Source of the DNA: Thalassia testudinum
Taxonomy: Eukaryota > Streptophyta > Magnoliopsida > Alismatales > Hydrocharitaceae
Direction of reading: 5' to 3'
Assembly (NCBI GenBank): GCA_037157565.1
Contig: JAZHRO010000002.1
Span: 77,116,001-77,180,000 of the forward strand
DNA length: 64,000 bases
Under the pieces are notes generated by a model. That model was not told where the DNA came from. It ran no database searches and saw nothing but the letters and a program-made list of their open reading frames with translations. The first letter of the stretch is position 1. Every line of letters begins with the position of its first letter. The position numbers were made by a program, and so were the translations under genes. Below, piece after piece: positions 1-7,314 of the stretch.

Positions 1-610
1 GCAGCCGCACAACAACCACTCCGAGGACAGGTAATTTTTTTTCTATCCTCTCACTTTAACCCTCAATTCTAAAGAGGTAGAAAAAGAAAGAACAAGCAAT
101 ATAGGTACAACCTGTCTTCCATACCTAGTAAACCATCAAAGCTGCATGTTTTCAAATTTCAACCCACCATTCCTGCACACACTATTAAGGGTATTTAGGG
201 CTAACACCTTCTTGCTTGAGCCCTAATTACCCAATCTAAGGGTGCTAACTGGACCAAGTAGAGCCAACATAAGATTCAACATTAGGGTTTTTAGAGACAC
301 ACTTCTTAAGCAAGAATTGGGAGATTCCAAAAAGAGTGTGCCCAAGCCATTGGTTGAAAATATACCTATTCAGAAAAACCCTAAACAATTGGCTCTCTAA
401 AAACACTTGAATCCTAAAAGACAAGACCTAATAAGTTCTCAAAGGAATCAAGAGGTGAAGTTGATCCCTTGGGTCAACCAACCTTAAAATTAGGTCACTC
501 TTGCACTCAAAAGGCTAAAGTTCAAGTGAAAACCTAAGCACCTTGAATTTAACCTAAAATTGGTAGACTTAAGAGGTCAAGATCCCCATTCTGGTCTACC
601 TGCAATCTCA

Positions 611-710
611 GTGACAAGAGAGGTCGGGTGGGGGAAACCCTGTAACCCGTGGGGACGCTCTACCGTGTAGGGGTCTTTGCGGGACTCACCCTCTCTAGCT
701 GCCCAGGTAA
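611..710 (+). promoter_or_regulatory. Conserved leader block, candidate RNA packaging signal
   Basis: G-rich block in the untranslated leader, including GTAACCCGTGGGGAC and GTGTAGGGGTCTTTGC. It recurs in element A (10112-10213, opposite strand) and element B (46309-46410) with only a few differences, while the leader sequence on either side of it has diverged heavily in B. It has no long ORF in common between the three. Packaging function is inferred from position and conservation only. Confidence 0.55.
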
Positions 711-835
711 TTCTCAGGTGGACGATCTTTCTAATCAAGGGGTCCATCTGCCCCGCACCTCTATAGTCACCCAACAATTTTTGGGTGTCTCGATTGGGTC
801 CAGCACTTGCTTATCTCATCAAGTCCTTCAGTGTT

Positions 836-970
836 TGGTAGGAGGTCCTTGAAACCTCCTTTAGAAATTCACTTTCCTCGAGGCCGAGCCTCGGTGCCCT
901 TGTTTGTGCAACCAATCGTTCAGACAACCCTTTTCCTTTGATTCTGAACAAAGTCCCCTTCTTCCATCTT
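836..970 (+). pseudogene. Remnant of gag 5' end
   Basis: This stretch aligns by eye with the start of the A gag region (9995 down to about 9850, opposite strand), including the TTGTTTGTGCA stretch and the encoded GRRSL-type N-terminus. In N it is out of frame and runs into unrelated sequence just upstream of the novel ORF. It suggests that N arose from a gag-containing relative by replacement of gag-pol downstream of this point. Confidence 0.5.
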
Positions 971-1017
971 GATTCAAACTTCGATTCTATATCTTGATTC
1001 CACCACCTGATTCAAAG

Positions 1018-2982
1018 ATGCAGCCACACCATTTAAGACTACCATTCAAGAGACCTAAATCTCAAAGATCCATGAGAGATAGGATGATTGAGGAAACCCT
1101 TGAGTTCTATGGAATCAAATATAAACCAATAGAAAACATTCAGGTTGATGTCCCAACAACCACAGCCTTCATCATAAACTGTGCCCAAACTCTATTAACA
1201 GAAGCCATAAAAGGATCAACCCGAGAAATACTCCTAACAGGATACATTGAGATAGAAAAATTACACAAATCTGAATACCTTCAATGCTTAACAAATCCTG
1301 TAGTTTGGGAACAACACCAAGATGCCCTTGTAAAACGGGTAGAAATGATGAGATCACTAGAACAAATTATCAACCAGAAATACCCGTATATACCAGAAAC
1401 AGAGGATGAACCATCTTGGAACAGCATTAAGGATCAATCCAGTTTCCCAGATCTCGGGACTGAGGCACAGGGTGGTTGTGGATTCCCAACCCAGATAGAA
1501 GACAACATTGAATTAGGTTGGGAAGTTTCAGGAAAACACAATGATGAGCAGAACTTAGACCATGAATTGCCAAGCTTGGAATTCCAAAACTCCTGCAATA
1601 ATGAGATCAGAACTGAACGTTTTGAGGTTATAAATTCCGCCCCTTATTTTGATAAGGTGACCTTCGAAGGTTATTCGGACTTTGATTCTAGTAATCCTAC
1701 CCACATCCTAAACCTAGAATCTAGATCCGAAACTTATTGGGAAGATTATGAGGCCCTAAATGAGAAAGATCAAATTTTTAAAGAATATGCTTCCGGGCCT
1801 GTATTTGATGAATATCCCTCTCCAACATCCTCAGGAAATCTGATTGATTTTTCAGAAGACATGCTAATTTATGATACAGAAACTGAGGAGTTGGATGAGT
1901 GGGGTTTCAATTGGGTCTATCTTACCAGCTTGGAGCTTGAGCCTAAACAGAATACCTTTTTAAGTCCAGAATTGACATATAGGCTAGACCCCAGTCAGGC
2001 TGCTGATTCCACATCTGATGATTTATGCTACGGTGGAATTCATGATCAAGAATCTCATTTAGAACTCAATTTTCGCAAACTCTCCGAAAACTTCAGATCT
2101 GACTATAATTTCGAAGAGACTCTCCTTCCTGAACACACCAAGCCCATCTACGACCTCAGTTTACATGACTCATTCTCTGACTTTGACTCTGAGGTCCTGG
2201 TTCCCGAGATCGCTGATAACATAGAATCATTCCTTTTCGATCCTCAGGAACCAAAAACAGAAAATGCCAAGAGTGATTACAACCCAGAATTCAAATCTTT
2301 TCTCGAATCAGATTTCTTTCATCCTATAGACATTCTTCAGGCATTTGATAGTTACCCAGAGGACTCTCTACAGAAAACCACCTGTCATTCATTTCTAGAA
2401 GAGCCCTCATACATAGTTTCCACCTCGTCCGCACACACAGAACTGATCAAAACCTCTTCCCAACCCCGACCCCCAACCAGACTCAATTTCTATTCAGATT
2501 CACCTCTCACCGAGCCGATTGCATTTCCACATCGGGTTTGGAACACTGATCAGACTACATACCATGCTCCATCATTCTCTGATCACCCTTGTAGGGTTCC
2601 CGTGTCAATCACTCATTATTCTACGGGTCCCTATTCTGACCAGGCTGATTCGACTCATCCAAACCTTGTATTCACACTTCCACATCCATCTGAGCCACAT
2701 TGCATATGGTGGGTCCCACATCTGTTGATCTACATCTATCAACCCACCAGATTGATTGGGTTTGGACTGCATCATCAGCCTGTTGATCTTAACAAGCACC
2801 TGGTTGGACCAACCAGGCTCTTAATCAAGGTGCTTGTTATATTAAACTCTGCTGATTTGACCATCCCCTCTCCATTCCATTTTCTCGCTTGGCTGAAGGC
2901 GTCAAATTTAGCGCTCAACGGGAGGCAGCCCATCATTCTCTTTGAAAACCTGAAACCTTTTCTGACACCTTTGTGCACTTAA
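1018..2982 (+). CDS. Uncharacterised acidic ORF (654 aa) of a gag-pol-less LTR retrotransposon
   Basis: Intact ORF with no recognisable domain. The ATG at 1018 is chosen over the upstream TTG (994) because element B has its ATG at the equivalent place, after the same CCACC..TTCAAA context. Residues about 30-125 look helical and contain a motif shared with B (W, two residues, HQD, then L, KR and M). Residues about 130-450 are rich in D, E, S, P, F and Y and look disordered. The C-terminal 120 residues contain WW..HLL..IYQPTRLIGFGL and LNKHLVGPTRLL, the part closest to B. There are no retropepsin DTGA/DSGA, YxDD, CCHC or DDE motifs and no clear signal peptide. The ORF ends just before the motif that normally follows pol in Tat/Athila elements, so it replaces gag-pol. 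Function unknown; it could aid trans-mobilisation or be an old capture. It is intact here, whereas the B copy has a stop codon. Confidence 0.7.
   Translation: MQPHHLRLPFKRPKSQRSMRDRMIEETLEFYGIKYKPIENIQVDVPTTTAFIINCAQTLLTEAIKGSTREILLTGYIEIEKLHKSEYLQCLTNPVVWEQHQDALVKRVEMMRSLEQIINQKYPYIPETEDEPSWNSIKDQSSFPDLGTEAQGGCGFPTQIEDNIELGWEVSGKHNDEQNLDHELPSLEFQNSCNNEIRTERFEVINSAPYFDKVTFEGYSDFDSSNPTHILNLESRSETYWEDYEALNEKDQIFKEYASGPVFDEYPSPTSSGNLIDFSEDMLIYDTETEELDEWGFNWVYLTSLELEPKQNTFLSPELTYRLDPSQAADSTSDDLCYGGIHDQESHLELNFRKLSENFRSDYNFEETLLPEHTKPIYDLSLHDSFSDFDSEVLVPEIADNIESFLFDPQEPKTENAKSDYNPEFKSFLESDFFHPIDILQAFDSYPEDSLQKTTCHSFLEEPSYIVSTSSAHTELIKTSSQPRPPTRLNFYSDSPLTEPIAFPHRVWNTDQTTYHAPSFSDHPCRVPVSITHYSTGPYSDQADSTHPNLVFTLPHPSEPHCIWWVPHLLIYIYQPTRLIGFGLHHQPVDLNKHLVGPTRLLIKVLVILNSADLTIPSPFHFLAWLKASNLALNGRQPIILFENLKPFLTPLCT
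2791..2838 (+). other. Conserved hairpin inside the ORF 3' end
   Basis: Outer arms AACAAGCACCT and AGGTGCTTGTT are perfect 11-bp complements; between them TGGTTGG and CCAACCA form a 7-bp stem around a single A. The same structure occurs at 48191-48238 in element B, with differences only in the unpaired segment. It lies in the most conserved 150 bases shared by the two ORFs. Confidence 0.65.
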
Positions 2983-3165
2983 AGTTCACACTTTAGGATA
3001 GCCGACTCCACCTCAGGTGCTTGCATCTGAGATTAGAAATCGTCCGCAACAGTCACCCCGACCCATTCACTCATCAAAACATCTGTCCTAATGTATGAAC
3101 TAAGTTGAATAAAAATCCCCTAGGTTACAATGAGGACATTGCAAATCTTAGGCATGGGGGGGTAT
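2891..3165 (+). promoter_or_regulatory. Post-ORF conserved motifs and internal polypurine block
   Basis: At 2891-2934 a GGCGTCAAATTTAGCGC then GGGAGGCAGCCC motif resembles the sequence found after pol in many plant Tat/Athila elements. At 3127-3165 ACAATGAGGACATTGCA (a small CAATG/CATTG hairpin) is followed by GGCATGGGGGGG, a second polypurine tract about 1.3 kb before the real one. The block recurs in B (48534-48571) and I (56815-56857, opposite strand). Confidence 0.6.
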
Positions 3166-3689
3166 GAAAGTGCAAAACTTGTAAGAAAAGGTTTCAAACA
3201 AAGAAATTCACATATACCAAAAACACCATAAAAATTAAAAAATTTTTGAAAAAAGAAGAATAAAATGAGGGAGGAAAGAAAATTTTGTAAAGGAGGAGGA
3301 GAAAAAGAAACAAAAGAAAAAAAGGGAGCACAAAGATAAAAGAAAAAGTGATAGTCATTAGTAAGGAACTAAGGAATTGACCTAAGTTCTAGACCTCATT
3401 CATGAAAAAATTGAAAAGTGCATAGTAAGATTAGTAAGAACGCAAACCTTAGGCATTCTTGGATAGACTCTTAGTACCCATTAAGATCTAGACACTCCTC
3501 AAGAGGTTGAGGAAAATGAAAAGCTTAAGTATTATGTCCAAGGCTTTGGGAGTATTTGGCCTCATTAACTGACTTTTGGTTTATGGGACTCAGTAACCTA
3601 AGCACCTTAACCCCACACACAGCCTGGTTCAGTAAGCGTAAAAATCAAAATCACGCAGAAGCGTCAAAAAATTATGAAAAGAACACCTA

Positions 3690-4012
3690 GAGTAGGAGCG
3701 GCTGATCAACACAAGTTGATTTGGACGAGTTCCCGGCGCGGAGAGGCAGGAAATTCCCCTCAAAGATGTGTAACAACATATCGTCTCCTCGGTGCTTGTC
3801 TCTTAGGTTATTTACATATCCTACCGGGGGCATGTAAGCACTCTGCTGGTTCATATTCCATGGATGGCATTATCACGAAGTGTCAATTGCCAGGGTCTGA
3901 ATTCAGCCACGGAACACCATGGATGGGATTATCTCGAAATCTCAATAGCCAAGGTTCCAGGGGCTGCCATGGGCGGTGCTATCTTGAAGCATCGAATGCC
4001 AGGAACCCTTGA
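3690..4012 (+). repeat. Conserved 3' untranslated block with three imperfect 45-bp repeats
   Basis: Bases 3690-3850 are highly similar to 49150-49310 in element B although no ORF is conserved. Bases 3860-4012 contain three imperfect copies of a unit beginning CCATGG and containing a TATC..GAA core and a GCCAGG-like end. B has the same three units at 49319-49475. The 112-codon ORF across this block (3674-4012) is not preserved in B, so I treat the block as non-coding RNA sequence of the element. Confidence 0.6.
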
Positions 4013-4432
4013 GGATTGATGATGGGAACAAGGAATCTAATACAGACCGTGTTGAAAAGCCAATCATAAGCTAGAATTAAAAAGAAAAAAGAGAGAGAAA
4101 ACTCTCCAAACAGATAAATCTTCTATCTCTCTTTCTTACAAAACGCACTGCGAACTGAGCCAGGGCTAAAATCATTTCAAGCACGGGTGCTTTAACTACA
4201 AAGTCCAATAAACCTTAGGTTAGTTTTTGTAGGCCTTAAAAACCTTTGCTAAGGACTGAGGCTGAGGCTAGACAGATCTGGATCTTGGTTGGTACTAGAG
4301 TACCTTTTAGGCCTATGGTCAGCATTCTAACCTAATCTAGGTTCAAATGAAAAAGCACTTATCTGAAATCATTAAGAACTTCATGGTCTAGAACAAGGGT
4401 TGAAACCTTAAGTTTTTGCTAAGGGACTAGCA

Positions 4433-4451
4433 AAAGCTAGGCATGGGGGTA
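4433..4451 (+). promoter_or_regulatory. 3' polypurine tract of element N
   Basis: AGCTAGGCATGGGGGTA lies directly before the LTR start TGATGAG. An almost identical tract precedes the LTR in B (49894-49912) and I (55615-55640, opposite strand). It would prime plus-strand DNA synthesis. Confidence 0.85.
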
Positions 4452-5272
4452 TGATGAGAACCTCATCATGAGCCATAACTGGCTCATTTTGACCTAATAC
4501 AGAGAATAAAAGCTCTTACATGACTTAGAAGAGGGCTTAATTGGAGGAATAAGTTTTCTAAGAAGAAAACTTGAAAAAAAGGTTAAAATTACAATTTTAC
4601 CATTGCAGTAGATAAACGAAACTTCTCAGAGATAGAGCATAGGTCAAATGGTCAAAATAAGATAAAAAGTGGGTTGAATCAATCAGAAATGGGTTCATAT
4701 GCAATATAGGAATTAAATGACATTTGGTAACCCTAAAACAGATCCGCTTAATTCAACAAGGTTGCGGTTAGAATAAAAGTCAAATAAACCCTCTAAAGAT
4801 CATGGAAAAATATCCCCTAGGGTTTAGAACATTCAAATTGACCTTTGGAACCTAGTTTGACCTAAATTAGGATCCTAACTCATCAATTGACCTAAATTGG
4901 GTTTTTACGCAAAATGTCCATTAAAACGTGGTCAAACCAAAAATCCAACTTCACCATTGGATTCCTTAGGTCCAAATTAGGTTTGTACCAAAATTTTTAC
5001 CTAAGGAAACGTCATCTTGACCTACTTTGCAAAATAGTCCACCCAATTACATTCTGGCCCCTAACTTTTGAAAACCCTTGCGAAAACACCTCCAACTTTT
5101 GTTGTCACTTTCTGCATTCTGGTCCCTCTTCCAATGTAGCAGAGGACCCATACTCCGGCGAAGCTTCGAGAACGATTTCTCCTTGATTCCCCAGGGAGCT
5201 GCTCTCAGATGTGAAAGGGGGGTTCCCTGTGAAGTCCCCTACTGCTTGAGCAGCTCCCCATGCCCTGATTCG

Positions 5273-5390
5273 CACCATACCACTCGTGCGAACGCTCGAG
5301 AGGTATTGGTGTTGTACCTGCGGTGACCTCCGGTGAGAGCTTCGCTCACACTCCGTGCATCTGCCCTTCTACTGGCGCCTTTAAAATAAA
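5273..5390 (+). promoter_or_regulatory. Predicted LTR promoter: palindrome plus TATA-like box
   Basis: Near-palindrome with arms CACCATACCACTCGTGCG and CGCTCGAGAGGTATTGGTG around AA, followed about 69 bp later by TTAAAATAA. The homologous LTR of A has the same pair at 12865-12902 and 12786-12795 on the opposite strand. Confidence 0.45.
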
Positions 5391-6739
5391 CCCCAGGACT
5401 AGTCGCGTGAAGCAGCCTTGTCTTGACGGAGAAACCCTCAACATTTCCTCTCTTCCCTCTCCGACAGGAAGCCCACAAGCTACGGCGGCTGCTCCTCCTC
5501 CTTCTCGTCGCTCTGCTGCAATACCAGCAGCAGAGCCAGCTTCATCTATTCTTCCCGTGTCGCACCGTACCAAGCACGCGCTTCCCTACCCACTTCCTCG
5601 CCGCCGCTCTCTCCCTCTGGGTGCTTCTTCTCCGGCGACAGTCGATACAACTGCCCACTGCTCCGGCCCCCTTCATCCCTGTAGGTAGGTTACAGTTACC
5701 CCCCTTCTTGCCCTCTTTCTTTTCCCCAATCTATTTTGCTTGATTGCCCCACGACCACGCCTGTCCACCATCACCTTCCTCGCCTCCGGCCAACCTCCGG
5801 CGAGTCGCCCTCGTCACTTCGCAACTCCATACGACTTGCCGACTGTTGCAAAAGCTTCACCTCATCACACCAAACATCCTCCACCCACCTACTGCCGCTC
5901 TACACCCACTCAATGCACCCCTGAACACACCCATATTTTTGGTCACAGGATGACCTAGGCACACACGCCTAGGCCGTCCCGTGACCTGCTGCACCTCGCA
6001 CCACCTTTGCTGTGTCATGGCGAAGGTCTCCCGGTGGTTTGATTAGGCCGATAGGCCGTATTCGTGCACAACTGGTTCTGGAGCCCTGCTGCCATTGTTG
6101 ACGATTGAAGCAGCTTCCAAGCAGGCTCCAGGCATCGGGGCAGCTGCGCTCCAGGTGCTGTAGACTGGGGTGAAGTCTATGAAGACTTTTGCTTCAGCAC
6201 TTGGCACCAATAGCGGCAGCAGCTGAGCAGATTGCGAGAAGGTTCTCCTGCGGGCGTGCACAAGGAAAAGCAGAAGATAGTCCCACATCGTAAGATCACA
6301 ACGCAACACATTGATTTAAATTGCTTTTGTGTATACGGCTGGTTGCCTCCGATACACCTGGGGTGAGGTCCCGCGCCCCATCACACGCCCCGTCCGTGGT
6401 TTCACCACGTGGACCCGACGGATTTGACCCGACACTACCCACGCACACCTCGCGCACCAAATCACGCCAGTGCGCTTGGTCCCCGTACGCAACCCGACCC
6501 GTTAACTTGCGACTCTTAGAGTGCTTCCTGTGAGCGGTTCGTAGAGAGAGAGAGATACGTGCGGGTAGAGGGAGGGGATAGGTTTTGCTTCCCCCTTGTG
6601 TGCAGGATAGGAGCGCTGAAGGAGAAGGGCTCGGCACTTAGCCGCAGGAAGGAGAAGAGAAGAAGTAGCGAAGGAAGGAAAAGAGGAGAAGCACTGTAGC
6701 AGACTGCAGTTAAGTCGTCTGACTGCTGTATCTGACGAC

Positions 6740-7020
6740 GGATAAGCAGCCTTCAGAGGAGATAAAGCAGAGAAGAAGAAGAAGAAGAAGAAAGAAAGAG
6801 AGTAAGGCAAAGGAAGAAGCGAAGAAGGAAGAAGAAAAGACTCTGCAGCTGAAGAGTAGAAGAAGAAGACGAGCAGCTAGAAGAAGAAGAAGAAAAAGAA
6901 GAAGGCTCTGCTGCTGAAGAAAAGAGAGAAGAGAAGAGGCAAGGGAGATAAGAGCAGAAGAGGGAAGAAGACAGGATCAGAGAGAAAACAAAAAGAGAAG
7001 AAGAAGAATCCAAGACAAAA
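6740..7020 (+). repeat. Purine-rich (GAA)-type tract in LTR
   Basis: Nearly 300 bases of AGAAGAAG-type sequence on the element strand, close to the R/U5 motif. A has its counterpart at 11197-11530 (CTT on the + strand), and B at 44840-45060 and 52130-52345. Frames through it give poly-E/K or poly-S/L shadows only. Confidence 0.75.
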
Positions 7021-7314
7021 ATCTATCTCTCTCTTTCTCTCTCTCTTATTTTTGTAATTCAATAAAGAAACCTTGTACTTCTAGAATTCCAGTAGCTCCC
7101 TGAGTTCGACCTCGGGAAAACTATTTCCAAGTAAATTTCTATGGTAATGGCAACAGTAGCTGTCTTATCTTATAATACAACGATTGTATTATAATAAACA
7201 TAAAGACACGCAAAAACAGCGTCGCGGTTAGCCATTAACAATCAGGAACAAGGGTTGGAGTCATAGGTGTGTCTAGATCATGTTCGCACTCCTCTGTTGG
7301 CAAGTTTTGATTTT

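Larger units (their letters stand above)
1..7240 (+). mobile_element. Element N: non-autonomous Athila/Tat-like LTR retrotransposon, 5' LTR outside window
   Basis: Internal region (1-4451) followed by a polypurine tract and a 3' LTR (4452-7240). The first 1000 bases align by eye with the leader of element A (10940 down to about 9850, opposite strand), so the window starts just inside the 5' LTR and primer-binding site. There is no gag, protease, RT or integrase; one ORF (1018-2982) occupies their place. The order leader, ORF, post-pol motif, internal polypurine block, 3' repeats, polypurine tract, LTR matches element B at 42661-52736. The right edge abuts the end of A's gag-pro on the opposite strand, so N probably inserted into A; the second target-site copy lies outside the window. 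The LTR end at 7240 is placed by the conserved terminal aaca and may be off by about 10 bases. Confidence 0.8.
4452..7240 (+). repeat. 3' LTR of element N
   Basis: About 2.79 kb. It starts with TGATGAG and a mini inverted repeat (TGATGAG, three bases, CTCATCA). It is homologous to the A LTR (10948-13723, opposite strand) and more distantly to the B LTRs. It contains an inverted repeat at 5273-5311, a TATA-like TTAAAATAA near 5380, a TAGTCCCACATCG box at 6278-6290, a purine-rich tract at 6740-7020, and near 7098-7118 the CTCCCTGAGTTCGACCTCGG motif typical of plant R/U5 regions. Several GC-rich ORFs inside are not conserved in frame and are not genes. Confidence 0.85.

Noticed and set aside
3674..4012. 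112-codon ORF after the novel ORF
   Set aside because: The DNA is conserved in B but the frame is not; it is better explained as a non-coding repeat block.
5323..5743. Overlapping GC-rich ORFs inside the N LTR
   Set aside because: Not preserved in frame in the homologous A LTR; they fall around the promoter and are composition artefacts.
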